DNA of 63,107 bases from Erythrobacter sp. QSSC1-22B (lineage in GTDB: Bacteria; Pseudomonadota; Alphaproteobacteria; Sphingomonadales; Sphingomonadaceae): assembly GCF_001678665.1 (NCBI RefSeq), contig NZ_LZRP01000010.1, positions 1-63,107 on the forward strand. Direction: 5' to 3'. Positions within the stretch are counted from its first letter, which is position 1; every line of letters begins with the position of its first letter. Positions 25,580-35,984 of this stretch are shown here, piece by piece. The translations under genes were made by a program, and so were the position numbers. The notes beneath the pieces were generated by a model, which saw only the letters and a list, made by a program, of their open reading frames with translations, ran no database searches and had not been told where the DNA came from.

Positions 25580-27959
25580 CGGCGTAAAAGACCCCGTGCC
25601 GATGAAGATCGCGCTCAAGGAAGAAGGCCCCGGCAAGTTCCTGCCCTATGCCCGGCACGTAAACGATGAAGTGGTGATGCTCGATTCGGGCGACATCATG
25701 CTCACGCTGGAACTGCAGGGCAGGGCGTTCGAAACCAGCGATCCGCGCGATCTCAACGACTGGCACACCAAATTGAACGGCATCTGGCGCAATTTGCACG
25801 ACGAGCGCCTGTCCATCTGGACGCATCTGGTCCGGATGCGGATCGACGATTATCCCGGCGGCACCTTCCGCTCGCATTTCGCGCGCAGTCTCGATGCCAA
25901 ATATGCCGCGCGGATGCGCGGCACGCGAATGTTTATCAACCGCTTCTACGTGAGTCTGCTGATGAAGCCCTCGATGGGCGGCACCGACAAGGTTGCGCAG
26001 CTGATGCGCAAACGCGTCAAGGCAGACGATACGCGTTTCGCAGGTATCGACGCTGAATTTCTAGACCTGCTCGACGACAAGGTTCGCGATCTCGAAAAAC
26101 TGCTCGCGCGCTGCCTGCCCCGGCGCTGCACGATTTACGAACATCGCGGACTGTATTTTTCCGAGCCGCTGGAAGTCATGAACACGGTCATGACCGGTCG
26201 GAATAAGCGCGTGCCGGTGGTTCGCGGGCATCTCGGCGGCGCGCTCTATGCGCACCGGGCCATATTCGGATCGGAAACGATCGAACTGCGCGAAGCCGAC
26301 CAGTCAGTGTTCGGCGGTATCTTCGGTATTCGCGAATATCCCGCCGTGACCACGCCGCGCCAGTTCGAACCGCTGCTGTCGGTCGATTTCGCGTTCGTCC
26401 TCACCCAGTCGTTCACGTTTCTAGGTCGCGCTCAGGCAACCGAGAAATTTCGCCTACGCATGCAGCAGATGATCAATGCCGAAGACAAGGCGGTCAGCCA
26501 AGCCGACGATCTGATCGACGCGGCGGACGATCTCCAGTCCAACCGCTTCGTGCTTGGCGACCATCATTTCACGCTCGCGATCTACGCGCATAGCCTGAAA
26601 CGCCTGCGCGACTATATGGCGGTCGCCCGCGCGGCGCTTGCCGATACCGGCATGGTCGCTGCACGCGAACAGGCAGCGCTGGAAGCGGCTTACTGGTCGC
26701 AGCTGGTCGGCAATTTCGTCTGGCGGGCGCGGCCAGCGCCAATCACCTCGCGCAATTTTTCGGCCTTCAGCCCGTTCCATACCTATCCAGCGGGTCAGGC
26801 CAGCGGGAACCACTGGGGCGATGCGATCGCGCTGCTCAAGACGAGCGCGCGCAGCCCGTATTTCTTCAACTTTCACAAGGGCGATCTGGGCCATACGATG
26901 ATCATCGGCCCTTCGGGCGGCGGCAAGACGGTGTTGCTCAATTTCCTGATGGCGCAACTCGAAAAGACCGGCGCGCGGCAAATATTCATCGACAAGGACC
27001 GCGGTGCGGAGATTTTCGTGCGTGCTTCGGGCGGCACCTACCTGACGCTTAAAAACGGCGAACCGACCGGCTTCGCGCCGCTGAGAGCGCTGCAGGACAC
27101 GCCCGAAGACCGCGCGTTTCTCTCGACATTCGTTCGCCAGCTTGTCCAGGCGGATGGTCACCCCTTCACAGTGCAGGAAGAACGCAGCATCGAAGAGGGA
27201 ATCAAGTCAGTCATAGCATTGGCCCCCGAAGACCGGTCACTCTCGGCCTTGCGGCAATTGCTCGGTATGAAAAGCGCCAGCGGGGTCGGGGCGCGGCTCG
27301 AAAAATGGACCGCCGAGGGCGCACTGGGGTGGGTGTTCGACAATGACGCCGACGCCGTGACGATGGACGCACGCTTCATCGGTTTCGACATGACCGACTT
27401 TCTCGAAAATGCCGCTATCCGCACGCCGGTCATGCTCTATCTGTTCCGGCGTATCGACAAGCTGCTGACCGGCGAACGCATGGTCATCTGCATCGATGAA
27501 TTCTGGAAGGCGCTGGACGACCCCGCCTTCATGCGCTTCGCGCAGGACGGGCTAAAAACCTACCGCAAGCGCAATGCGTTTCTGGTATTCGCCACCCAGT
27601 CGCCCGCCGATGCGCTCAAGAGCGATATCAGCCATTCGATCCTCGAACAGGTGGCGACCAAGATATTGCTGCCCAACCCGTTCGGGCAGGCCAAGGATTA
27701 CCGCGACGGCTTCGCGCTTTCGGCCGCCGAATTCGCGCTCGTGCGTGAGGAACTTGCGCCGGAAAGTCATAAATTTCTCGTCAAGCAAGGCCACGACTCG
27801 GTCGTGGTCGAACTCGACCTGTCGGGTCTCGACGACGAGCTGGCCGTGTTGTCGGGACGCTCGGAAACTACCGCAATTATGGAGGAAGCGATCACCGAGA
27901 CCGGTTCCGATCCCTCTTTATGGCTGCCGCAATTCCACGCGCGGCGGCGTCCCAGCTGA
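25569..27959 (+). CDS. virB4: VirB4 ATPase
   Basis: 796 aa from ATG 25569. N-terminal CagE/TrbE domain, then ATPase with Walker A GPSGGGKTVLLNF near residue 450 and Walker B MVICIDEFWKAL near 640, with a later FATQSPADAL motif. It powers pilus assembly and substrate transfer and is the largest gene of the operon. Confidence 0.96.
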   Translation: MFASGVKDPVPMKIALKEEGPGKFLPYARHVNDEVVMLDSGDIMLTLELQGRAFETSDPRDLNDWHTKLNGIWRNLHDERLSIWTHLVRMRIDDYPGGTFRSHFARSLDAKYAARMRGTRMFINRFYVSLLMKPSMGGTDKVAQLMRKRVKADDTRFAGIDAEFLDLLDDKVRDLEKLLARCLPRRCTIYEHRGLYFSEPLEVMNTVMTGRNKRVPVVRGHLGGALYAHRAIFGSETIELREADQSVFGGIFGIREYPAVTTPRQFEPLLSVDFAFVLTQSFTFLGRAQATEKFRLRMQQMINAEDKAVSQADDLIDAADDLQSNRFVLGDHHFTLAIYAHSLKRLRDYMAVARAALADTGMVAAREQAALEAAYWSQLVGNFVWRARPAPITSRNFSAFSPFHTYPAGQASGNHWGDAIALLKTSARSPYFFNFHKGDLGHTMIIGPSGGGKTVLLNFLMAQLEKTGARQIFIDKDRGAEIFVRASGGTYLTLKNGEPTGFAPLRALQDTPEDRAFLSTFVRQLVQADGHPFTVQEERSIEEGIKSVIALAPEDRSLSALRQLLGMKSASGVGARLEKWTAEGALGWVFDNDADAVTMDARFIGFDMTDFLENAAIRTPVMLYLFRRIDKLLTGERMVICIDEFWKALDDPAFMRFAQDGLKTYRKRNAFLVFATQSPADALKSDISHSILEQVATKILLPNPFGQAKDYRDGFALSAAEFALVREELAPESHKFLVKQGHDSVVVELDLSGLDDELAVLSGRSETTAIMEEAITETGSDPSLWLPQFHARRRPS

Positions 27960-27970
27960 AAGGAAAAACC

Positions 27971-28705
27971 ATGGGAAACATCGCCAACCAAAGCAGAAAG
28001 GCCGGCATCCTCGGCACGGTCCTGTATCTCTCCTATGCCGCGCCCGCGCTGGCGCAGGGCATCCCGGTGCATGACAACGCCTCGCTCATCCAACAAATCC
28101 AGCAGGTCAAGCAGGCCGTCGAGGTCATCGAGCAAGGCAAGCGGCAGATTGCCGAAGCCAAGAAGCTCTATAACGACCTTAACGGCCTTACGGATATTGC
28201 GCAGCTGGCGCAGCAGCTCAAGGCCGATGCGTTGCGTCAGCTGGATACCAGCGCGGATGCGCTTGGCAGCCATGCCTCGGGTGATTTCGAAGGGATCGGC
28301 GCGGTGCGGGCGCGGGCGGATGAAGCCTATCGCGACATCATCGGATCGCTGGGGCAGGGTGCCAATGACAACGAGCGCCGTTATGACGGAGCGTTCGACT
28401 ATTCCGCACGGCGGATCGCTACCGATATTGCGGTTGCGGAGAATATCGGCGCGGCGGTGCAATCGCGCCAGACGGGGCTCGAACAGTTACGCGACCGGCT
28501 CGCGAGCGCTGACACCGCCAAGGAAGTGCAGGATCTGTCCGCGCGCCTGCAGGCCGAAAGCGCGCTTATGGCCAATGACCGGATGCGTCTGGAAGCGATC
28601 GACCGCGCCGCACAGGCGGCGCAAGACGCACGCGCAGCCAAAGCCCGCGCCGCCCGCCAGAAGGGCGCGCGCGAGGAACAGGCCTATTTCAGGGGCGAAC
28701 GATGA
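27971..28705 (+). CDS. virB5: VirB5-like minor pilus protein (TrbJ type)
   Basis: 244 aa from ATG 27971 (AGGAAAAACC upstream). Signal peptide ends near YAAPALAQG. The rest is a long alpha-helical protein with heptad-like Gln/Glu/Lys stretches (LIQQIQQVKQAVEVIEQGKRQ) and a charged Ala/Arg tail, as in TrbJ/VirB5. It probably sits at the pilus tip. Confidence 0.85.
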   Translation: MGNIANQSRKAGILGTVLYLSYAAPALAQGIPVHDNASLIQQIQQVKQAVEVIEQGKRQIAEAKKLYNDLNGLTDIAQLAQQLKADALRQLDTSADALGSHASGDFEGIGAVRARADEAYRDIIGSLGQGANDNERRYDGAFDYSARRIATDIAVAENIGAAVQSRQTGLEQLRDRLASADTAKEVQDLSARLQAESALMANDRMRLEAIDRAAQAAQDARAAKARAARQKGAREEQAYFRGER

Positions 28706-28938
28706 AGCGGCTAACCGGGCTAGCCGTCCTGCTGGCGGGCTGCGCGCCGGAAAGCCCGTTCCCCGAAACTATGGAAGCGCGCACGCGCAGTTATTATTCC
28801 GAACATATCGATGAAGCGCGAGAAATGCTGGCAATGTGCGAGCAAGTCGAGGCGAGCGCGGTGCCGGTCTCCGAATATCCGGCCACTTTCTCCAAGAACT
28901 GCATCGCCGCGCGGATCGCGGTCGCCCGCACGAAATAG
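28702..28938 (+). CDS. EexN-like entry-exclusion lipoprotein
   Basis: 78 aa. Signal with lipobox VLLAGCA (Cys14), then RSYYSEHIDEAREMLAMCE and a C-terminal FSKNCIAARIAVA. The spacing of the two Cys residues and the N-C-x-A-A ending resemble EexN family lipoproteins, which block a second entry by the same plasmid type. Starts inside the virB5 stop (ATGA) and precedes virB6, the usual place. Confidence 0.75.
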   Translation: MKRLTGLAVLLAGCAPESPFPETMEARTRSYYSEHIDEAREMLAMCEQVEASAVPVSEYPATFSKNCIAARIAVARTK

Positions 28939-28946
28939 CCGCCGCG

Positions 28947-29975
28947 ATGTTCGATGACCATATTTTCAGTTCGATGTATCAGGTGTTCGTCGATACGCTG
29001 AATTCGGTGATTATCGGCAATTATGCGGCGTTCGTCGGCATAATTAGCGGACCGCTGCGGGTCGGCATGGTCATCTACATCATCCTGCTCGGCTACGCGA
29101 TCATGCGCGGTGCGGTCAGCTTTCCGTTCCGCGAATATGTCTATCGCGGCTGTCTGCTGGCTGCACTCTATTTTGCCGTGACCAGCCTCTATGGCGCGAC
29201 CGTCGCAAATATGATCGTCACCGGTCTGCCGAACGAGTTTTCTTCCGCGCTGGGCGGTCCGGGCGTGGACGGGGCAGGCGAATTTTTCGACCGGCTTTCG
29301 GGGCTGGGGCTGGAGATTGCCAGCAAGATGGCAACCGAACTCGAACTCTATCTCGAAGAGACCGCCGGGACTTTCGGACAGCCGACCGACTGGTCAACCG
29401 CCATACTGGGACCGATCTTGATCCTGCTAGTCGTCGCGGCAACCATCGTCGCCTCGGCGGTCGGTTTTGTCATCGTCATTTTCGCGACGTTCGCGCTCGC
29501 TCTGCTGGCGGTCGTCGGCCCGCTGTTCATCGCCGCATTGCTGTTCGATTCCACGCGCGGATATTTCTTCGCCTGGCTCGGCTCGGTCATCAACTACATC
29601 ATGCTGATCGTGTTCGCGCTGCTGCTGACTGTGATTGCCACCAATGCCTCGGCGACCGCGCTGGCGCTGGTCGAAGTCGAGAATGCCAATTTCCTCAAGC
29701 CCACGCTGATCGTCGTTGCCTTTTATACGGTGACCGCGATCTTCTATTTCCAAATCCCGGCGATCGCGGCGGGACTGGGCGGTGGGTCGGCGGCCATCGT
29801 TACCCAGTTTGGCGCGGCCCTGTCGCGCTCGCTTGGAGCGACCTCGATCGTCGGCGCCTTGCGCAGCGGAAGGGCAGGGGGACGGCTCGCGATTGGTGCG
29901 GGCAGCACCGGCGCGGCGGGAGCGCGCGCGGCTGCCCGGCAGATACGCGGACACAATCGGCTCAGCCGCACATGA
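28947..29975 (+). CDS. virB6: VirB6 inner-membrane channel protein
   Basis: 342 aa from ATG 28947. Several membrane helices (GPLRVGMVIYIILLGYAIMRG; ILILLVVAATIVASAVGFVI; LALLAVVGPLFIAALL; YIMLIVFALLLTVIA; LIVVAFYTVTAIFYF) with the central FDSTRGYFFAWL motif. It forms the polytopic inner-membrane part of the channel. Start 8 bp after the EexN-like stop. Confidence 0.92.
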   Translation: MFDDHIFSSMYQVFVDTLNSVIIGNYAAFVGIISGPLRVGMVIYIILLGYAIMRGAVSFPFREYVYRGCLLAALYFAVTSLYGATVANMIVTGLPNEFSSALGGPGVDGAGEFFDRLSGLGLEIASKMATELELYLEETAGTFGQPTDWSTAILGPILILLVVAATIVASAVGFVIVIFATFALALLAVVGPLFIAALLFDSTRGYFFAWLGSVINYIMLIVFALLLTVIATNASATALALVEVENANFLKPTLIVVAFYTVTAIFYFQIPAIAAGLGGGSAAIVTQFGAALSRSLGATSIVGALRSGRAGGRLAIGAGSTGAAGARAAARQIRGHNRLSRT

Positions 29976-30009
29976 CCCCTAACCGACAGGCACCTGAACG
30001 GAGAACGCA

Positions 30010-30339
30010 ATGAAACCCAAATATGGCAGCGCCGCACTCGGTTTCCTGCTAGCTACGACGCTGACCGGCTGCTCGACCCCGCAATTGGCCAAGCTGCCGG
30101 TCTGCGACGGCAAGGATCGCCGCACCGCCAATCCTTACGGGGTCACCTTGCCCGGCGTACCTGAGACGGCCAGGCCGCAAGCTAGTCCGCCAAGCGCAGC
30201 GGCACGGACAAACATCAACGTGTTCGGCGGGGCTGGCGACGACGACGGCGATAGCCGCGAACCATCGGGCGAAACCGTCCCGGCGCTGCGGCAGCCGGAC
30301 CTGTCAGCCTATTCTCCAGCCACTTATCGGAGGTGCTAG
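30010..30339 (+). CDS. VirB7-position lipoprotein
   Basis: 109 aa. Lipoprotein signal with LTGCSTPQLAKLPVC (Cys21 predicted to be lipidated), then a Pro/Ala-rich, disordered acidic region. It stands between virB6 and virB8, where VirB7 is found, and would join VirB9 in the outer-membrane core. It is longer than classic VirB7, so the assignment is from position and lipobox. Confidence 0.75.
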   Translation: MKPKYGSAALGFLLATTLTGCSTPQLAKLPVCDGKDRRTANPYGVTLPGVPETARPQASPPSAAARTNINVFGGAGDDDGDSREPSGETVPALRQPDLSAYSPATYRRC

Positions 30340-30345
30340 GAGATC

Positions 30346-31038
30346 ATGGCAGGCGGAATCAGAAACAAGCAGGAACTGGATCAGTATTTCAGCGAGGCGC
30401 GTAGCTGGGACTATGAGCGGCTGCTGGTCGCCAACAGGTCTAAACGCATTGCGTGGACAGTGGCCGCCGTCGCGGGCGGACTGGCGATTGCCGGGGTTCT
30501 GGCGGTCGCCATGCTCGCGCCGCTAAAGACGGCCACGCCCTATGTAATTACCGTCGACAAGGCGACGGGCGCGGCCGAAATCACCCGCAAACTCAGCGGC
30601 GCAGATGACATCACCTATGATGAAGCGGTCGCCAAATATTTTCTCGCCCAATATGTGCGCTACCGCGAAGGCTGGATACCTGCGGCCCGAACCCAGTATT
30701 TCACCGCCGTTACCGGCATGTCGGACCGCGTCGAACAGGAGCGCTGGGCAGCGTTTTACCGGCAGGAAAATCCAGGGTCGCCGCAAAACATCTACGACAA
30801 GGAAACAACCATATTTGTCGCGATCAAAAGCGTCTCGTTCATCGCGCCGGAAGTAGCCCAGGTGCGCTTCACCAAAACCTTGCGGCGCGGCAGCACCGAC
30901 GTCGATACCGAAGCGATCGCGACGATCGAATATGACGTGACCGGAAAACCCAGCGCGGAATCCGGCATATTTTCCAACCCGCTCGGATATCAGGTCAAGA
31001 CCTACCGCGCCGATGTGGAGGTCGAGGAAGGCACATGA
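30346..31038 (+). CDS. virB8: VirB8 inner-membrane bridge protein
   Basis: 230 aa. A short cytoplasmic N-terminus, one membrane helix ([23 protein letters not shown]) and a periplasmic NTF2-like domain ([39 protein letters not shown]). The ending overlaps virB9 by 4 bp. Confidence 0.94.
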   Translation: MAGGIRNKQELDQYFSEARSWDYERLLVANRSKRIAWTVAAVAGGLAIAGVLAVAMLAPLKTATPYVITVDKATGAAEITRKLSGADDITYDEAVAKYFLAQYVRYREGWIPAARTQYFTAVTGMSDRVEQERWAAFYRQENPGSPQNIYDKETTIFVAIKSVSFIAPEVAQVRFTKTLRRGSTDVDTEAIATIEYDVTGKPSAESGIFSNPLGYQVKTYRADVEVEEGT

Positions 31039-31907
31039 CGATCAGAGTTTTCATGGCGGCGATGCTCGCCGCAGTCCTGGTGCCGTTCCCGGCGCTGGCG
31101 GGTGAGATTCCCGCCCGGACCGCACTCGACGACCGGATCCGCGAAGTCACCTATAGCGACAGCCAGGTTTACGAGGTCACCGGCGTGTTTCGCGCCGCCA
31201 CGCAGATCGTGTTCGCGCCCGGCGAAACGATCGAACACGTCGCGCTTGGCGATACGGTGAGTTGGGAGGTGGCACCGGCAGACAATTCGCTGTTCATCAA
31301 GCCGCGCGAATTCGCCTCCGCGACCAATCTGGTGGTGCTCACGAACTCGCCTTACGGCCCGCGCTCCTACACGTTTCATTTGAAATCGCGCAAAGGATCG
31401 ATCGCGCAGCGCGGCGGCGATACGTTCTTCAAGGTTCGCTTCCGCTATCCGGCACAGGAACGCGCGGAAGCTGAACGCGCGGCGGCGCAGGTCGCTGCGG
31501 CGGAAATTCGCGCGCTGGAAAGTCGGACCATTACCAGCGCGCTGGCCATCGGCGTGGTCGAGGGCGTTCGCAATATTCGTTACAGCGTGCAAGGCGACAG
31601 CCGTATCCAGCCCAGCGAAATATCGGACAATGGCCAGTTTACCGCCTTGCGCTTTCCCGCGCAGCGCGAGCTGCCCGCCTTTTTCGCCGTCAGTGCAGAT
31701 GGCAGCGAAGCGATCGTTCCGTTCGACGTCCGCGGCGAATTCGTGATCGTTCACGGCGTCTACGAGCGCCTCCGGCTGCGCCGCGGTCAGACCGTGCTGT
31801 GCGTCTATAACGATGATCCCGTCTATTACGGCCGCGACCCTGAAACCGGCACTGCCTCCACGCTGATCGAGCGCACGACCGTGGATGGCAGCGAAGGAGA
31901 ACCATGA
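31035..31907 (+). CDS. virB9: VirB9 outer-membrane core protein
   Basis: 290 aa. Signal peptide ends LAGEIPA. The N-terminal domain has the [17 protein letters not shown] start and [20 protein letters not shown]; the C-terminal domain carries [17 protein letters not shown] and the conserved [14 protein letters not shown] ending. Forms the core ring with VirB7 and VirB10. Confidence 0.94.
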   Translation: MTIRVFMAAMLAAVLVPFPALAGEIPARTALDDRIREVTYSDSQVYEVTGVFRAATQIVFAPGETIEHVALGDTVSWEVAPADNSLFIKPREFASATNLVVLTNSPYGPRSYTFHLKSRKGSIAQRGGDTFFKVRFRYPAQERAEAERAAAQVAAAEIRALESRTITSALAIGVVEGVRNIRYSVQGDSRIQPSEISDNGQFTALRFPAQRELPAFFAVSADGSEAIVPFDVRGEFVIVHGVYERLRLRRGQTVLCVYNDDPVYYGRDPETGTASTLIERTTVDGSEGEP

Positions 31908-33085
31908 TGGCGGACGATTCCCGCGAGAACGAAATCCGCGATGCCGCGCCCGATCCCGATGAAATCGATCGCAAGCCCGAAAGCGAACGCGAAGGGGCGA
32001 TGGCCAGCATTCAGCGCGCCGGTGCCGACCCCAAAAAGCTGGTGCTCACTTTGGCCATATTCGCCGCCGCGATTTTCATGTTCTTCGCGTTGATCGACGG
32101 CGTGCGCAGCGACGCCGATCTGCCTGAAACGCCGCCTTCGCGGCGCGCCGATAGCCAGATCGATCCCGGCACGATCATTGCGCCGACGCTCGGCGGCGCG
32201 GCGGCTGACCCCAACGCGCCGATAGCTTTCGATGGCGAGCAGGTGCCGGGCTTCGCCGAAGCGCCGCCTTCGCCAGGTCCGCCGGTCAGGGACGGACCGC
32301 CACCCAAATCCGAGCGGCAGCTTCTGGCAGAGGCATCGCGGCGATCGGGCCTGATCGCCTATGGCGGGCAAAGTGGTCTAGCAGGCGCCATCGGCAACCG
32401 GCTGGGCGGCGGCGCTACCAGCGGTCAGCGCAACGACATGCAAGCCGCTAATTCGCGCGAGCCTACCGTGCTCGACAGCGCGCGGCGCGCGTCAGCCATT
32501 GGCCGCCAGTCGGCCCGCGCGATCGGCGATCGCAATTATCTCCTCACGGCGGGCACGCATATCCCCTGCGTGTTGCAAACGGCGATGGATTCGAGCGTAC
32601 CGGGATACGTCAGCTGCATCGTTCCTCGCCATATCTATTCGGACAATGGCCGGGTCATTCTGCTGGAAAAAGGCACCAGAGTGCTGGGCGAATATCAGGG
32701 CGGACTCAACCGGGGCCAATACCGGCTGTTCGTCCTGTGGAACCGCGCGCTTACGCCGCGCGGGATCGCCATCGATCTGGCATCGCCTGCCAGTGACGCC
32801 TTGGGCCGGGCGGGGCTGAGCGGAGGCGTCGATACGTTTTTCTGGGAGCGGTTCGGCACGGCTTTGCTGTTTAGCCTGGTCGAAGACGCATCGGTCATTG
32901 CCAGCGAACGGATCGGCGGTGGCGGGGACAATGTCACCCGCGTGCCATCCGACACAGCCTCGACCATCGTGCAGGATTCGCAGCAAATCCGCCCGGTTCT
33001 GCGCAAGAACCAGGGCGAGGATGTCGGCATTTTCGTCGCTCAGGATTTCGATTTCGCCGATGTCTACGGTCTGCGCATCAAATGA
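31904..33085 (+). CDS. virB10: VirB10 core-complex protein
   Basis: 393 aa. Cytoplasmic N-terminus, one membrane helix near residue 50 (LVLTLAIFAAAIFMFFALIDG), a Pro-rich periplasmic linker, and a C-terminal beta-barrel (TAGTHIPCVLQTAMDS, VLGEYQGG, WERFGTALLFSL). It spans both membranes and senses ATP energy from VirB11/VirD4. Confidence 0.95.
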   Translation: MMADDSRENEIRDAAPDPDEIDRKPESEREGAMASIQRAGADPKKLVLTLAIFAAAIFMFFALIDGVRSDADLPETPPSRRADSQIDPGTIIAPTLGGAAADPNAPIAFDGEQVPGFAEAPPSPGPPVRDGPPPKSERQLLAEASRRSGLIAYGGQSGLAGAIGNRLGGGATSGQRNDMQAANSREPTVLDSARRASAIGRQSARAIGDRNYLLTAGTHIPCVLQTAMDSSVPGYVSCIVPRHIYSDNGRVILLEKGTRVLGEYQGGLNRGQYRLFVLWNRALTPRGIAIDLASPASDALGRAGLSGGVDTFFWERFGTALLFSLVEDASVIASERIGGGGDNVTRVPSDTASTIVQDSQQIRPVLRKNQGEDVGIFVAQDFDFADVYGLRIK

Positions 33086-33097
33086 GGAATTGACGGC

Positions 33098-34114
33098 ATG
33101 CGCGGCAATACCCGCAACACGGCGGTCCTCGATAGCAATATCGCCCGGCTGCGCAAGTATCTCGACGATGACGATGCCACCGAAGTGGTTATCAACCGGC
33201 CCGGCGAAGTCGCCGTGGAAGGCAGCAGCGGATGGGTCTGGTATGACGAACCCGGTCTGACCGAAGCCGCTCTCCGGACCATTGCAACCGCTGCGGCCGC
33301 CTACACCAATCAGGACGTCGATAGCGAGACGCCGATCTGTTCGACCATCTTCCCGACCGGCGAACGGGTTCAGCTGCTGGTGCCGCCCGCAGTGCCGGAC
33401 GGGACGGTATCGATTACGATCCGCAAGCCCTCCAGGGTCACCATGACGATGGTGGATTTCGAACGCGGCGGCATGTTCGAAGACACCAAAATCGCCGAGA
33501 ACGCGATCTCGCCGGAACAAGTGCGGATGCGCGAGTTGCTGCTAGCCGGCGAACATTTGCAATTTTTCAATCTCGCGGTGCGTTCGCGGCAGAATATCCT
33601 GATATCGGGCGCGACCGGCTCGGGCAAAACCACCTTGTCCAAGGGCCTGATCCAGCTCATTCCCGAAGAGGAGCGGTTGCTGACGATCGAGGATACGCGC
33701 GAACTCACCGTGCCGCACCGCAACGTCGTCCACATGATCTATGCCAAGGACGGACAGGGACTGGCCAAGATAACGGCCAAGCAGTTGCTGGAATCGGCAC
33801 TGCGAATGCGCCCCGACAGAATTCTATTGCAGGAACTGCGCGACGGAACGGCGTTCTTTTACCTGCGCAACGTCAATTCGGGCCATCCCGGCTCGATCAC
33901 GACGATCCATGCCGATTCAGCGCAGCTCGCCTTCGAGCAGCTGACCTTGCTGGTGAAGGAGAGCGAGGGTGGCTCGGATCTGTCGCGCGGCGACATCCGG
34001 GCGCTCCTGACGCTGCTCGTCGACATCGTGGTGCAAACCAAGAAGATCGGCGGAAAATACCGCGTGACCGAAATATATTTCGATCCGGCGAACGGACTGG
34101 CAGCCGGTGCATAG
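33098..34114 (+). CDS. virB11: VirB11 ATPase
   Basis: 338 aa. Walker A GATGSGKTTLSKG near residue 170, an Asp box LLTIEDTREL, and HPGSITTIHADS. Hexameric traffic ATPase that drives pilus formation and transfer. Its stop overlaps the GTG of virD4. Confidence 0.96.
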   Translation: MRGNTRNTAVLDSNIARLRKYLDDDDATEVVINRPGEVAVEGSSGWVWYDEPGLTEAALRTIATAAAAYTNQDVDSETPICSTIFPTGERVQLLVPPAVPDGTVSITIRKPSRVTMTMVDFERGGMFEDTKIAENAISPEQVRMRELLLAGEHLQFFNLAVRSRQNILISGATGSGKTTLSKGLIQLIPEEERLLTIEDTRELTVPHRNVVHMIYAKDGQGLAKITAKQLLESALRMRPDRILLQELRDGTAFFYLRNVNSGHPGSITTIHADSAQLAFEQLTLLVKESEGGSDLSRGDIRALLTLLVDIVVQTKKIGGKYRVTEIYFDPANGLAAGA

Positions 34115-35984
34115 GCCGGGCGGACTGCTGGTCGGCGCGCCGCTCCTGCTGCTGTGCTGGTTCATGCTCGCGGCGATGGCCGCATGGATCATTCTGGGTT
34201 TGCCACTCGCCAGCTTCGACCCGCTCAAGATGCCGCAATTCTTCTGGTATTATCGCGGCGATCCGCTGGCCGTGAAAGGGCTGTTGCTGGGGGCAGCGGG
34301 TTCGGGAATTCTCGTGGGAGCGATCGTCTATTTCGCGCTCAACCGCGACCCGTCGCTGCACGGCGACGCCCGTTTTGCCAAGGAACGAGAACTGCGCCGC
34401 GAAGGCTTGCGCGCGTCGCGCGGCATCGTGCTCGGCCGCAAGGGCCGCAAGTTTCTGATCTTCGCGGGCAGCGAGCATGTCATCGTCGAAGCGCCGACAC
34501 GTTCGGGCAAGGGCGTAGGGATCGTTATTCCCAATTTGTTGACGTGGGAGGATTCGGTGGTCGTACTCGACGTCAAACGCGAGAATTTCGATGCTTCGGC
34601 AGGCTTTCGTGCGGCTCACGGCCAGCAAGTGTTCCTGTTCAACCCGACCGCCAGAGATGGCCGCACCGCGCGCTACAATCCGCTGGGCTACATCGAGCGC
34701 GGCAATCCCGACGCCGTAATCGTGGAACTGCAGAAGGTCGCCACGATGCTGTTCACCGTTCCCGACAAGGGCGACAGCTTCTGGATGGAATCGGCCAAGA
34801 CGGGGTTCGTCGGCGTCGGTGCCCATGTTGCCAATGCTGCCGATTTGCCCTTCACGATCGGAGAGATCTACCGGCAGTTCACCCAGCCCGATATCCAGCG
34901 CTATTTTCTCGAGATCGCGCAACACGATAGCAGCCTGTCCGGTCCGGCGCGCCAGGCATTGGCGGATTTCACGTCGGGCGCGGACAAGACCTTTTCGAGC
35001 ATATTGCAGTCGATCACGTCCAAGATGAGCTTGTGGCTCAATCCGCTGGTTTGCGCAGCGACCGCGCACTCCGATTTCGACCTGCGCGATTTGCGCAGTC
35101 GAAAGATTTCAATCTATCTGGGGGTCTCGCCCGACGAGATGGACCGGGTCGCTCCGCTCTACAATTTGTTCTTTCAGCAATTGATCGATCTCAACACCCG
35201 CGATCTGCCAAAAGAGGGCGAAAACCACCAGGTCCTGCTCATACTCGATGAATTTGCCCGGCTTGGCCGCGCTTCGGTGATCGCAGGCGGATTTGCCTAT
35301 GTCGCAGGCTACGGCATTCGCCTGCTGCCGGTGATCCAGTCCCGCTCGCAGCTCAGGGCCGTTTACGGTCATGACGTTGCCGACGAGATCGTCGCCAATT
35401 GCGGCGTCGAAGTCGCCTTCACCCCCAAGGAACTAAAAGTTGCCAAGGAACTGTCGGAGCGTTTGGGTTATGTCGGGCAGGACGCGACGACCAAATCCCT
35501 GACCATCCACGGAATGCTCGCCAACCGCTCAAAATCCGTGTCGCAGATGCAGCGGGCGCTGCTGCTTCCTCAGGAACTCATGCAATTCCCTCGCGATCAG
35601 TTGCTGCTGCTTCGCGGCGGCATCCCGGCGGTGCGCGGAACCAAGATCAAATATTATCGCGAACGCATCTTCAAGTCGCGGGTGCTTCCGGCGCCCGACA
35701 TAGAGGTCCGAACGGCGGGAAGTCAGACGCCGGACAAGGTCGATCCTCGGTTGAAGGTTGTGATCGATTGCGAGGACGGCGACACCACCGAGGAAGAGCG
35801 CACCATCATCCGCGATGAAAACATAGCCACCGACATTCCTTTCCTCGGTATTTCGTTCGCAGATTGCGAGGCGGCGATCGACGGCTTGCCCGCTCAGGCT
35901 GCCGAGCTGGAGAACATCCGTTCCGTATCCAGACAGCGGGAAGTTGCCGGTGTGATCGAGGAAGGATTGCTCAATGAACGATGA
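34107..35984 (+). CDS. virD4: VirD4 coupling protein
   Basis: 625 aa from GTG 34107. Two N-terminal membrane helices (LLLLCWFMLAAMAAWIILG; LLLGAAGSGILVGAIVYFAL), Walker A APTRSGKGVGIVIPN near residue 135, and Walker B VLLILDEFARLG near residue 380. It brings the relaxase-DNA complex to the channel. It overlaps virB11 and the LPD7 gene at both ends. Confidence 0.95.
   Translation: MHRPGGLLVGAPLLLLCWFMLAAMAAWIILGLPLASFDPLKMPQFFWYYRGDPLAVKGLLLGAAGSGILVGAIVYFALNRDPSLHGDARFAKERELRREGLRASRGIVLGRKGRKFLIFAGSEHVIVEAPTRSGKGVGIVIPNLLTWEDSVVVLDVKRENFDASAGFRAAHGQQVFLFNPTARDGRTARYNPLGYIERGNPDAVIVELQKVATMLFTVPDKGDSFWMESAKTGFVGVGAHVANAADLPFTIGEIYRQFTQPDIQRYFLEIAQHDSSLSGPARQALADFTSGADKTFSSILQSITSKMSLWLNPLVCAATAHSDFDLRDLRSRKISIYLGVSPDEMDRVAPLYNLFFQQLIDLNTRDLPKEGENHQVLLILDEFARLGRASVIAGGFAYVAGYGIRLLPVIQSRSQLRAVYGHDVADEIVANCGVEVAFTPKELKVAKELSERLGYVGQDATTKSLTIHGMLANRSKSVSQMQRALLLPQELMQFPRDQLLLLRGGIPAVRGTKIKYYRERIFKSRVLPAPDIEVRTAGSQTPDKVDPRLKVVIDCEDGDTTEEERTIIRDENIATDIPFLGISFADCEAAIDGLPAQAAELENIRSVSRQREVAGVIEEGLLNER

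Noticed and set aside
32492..35069. Two long - strand frames (342 and 390 codons) opposite virB10-virB11-virD4
   Set aside because: They run across several conserved genes in antisense and show no family motif.
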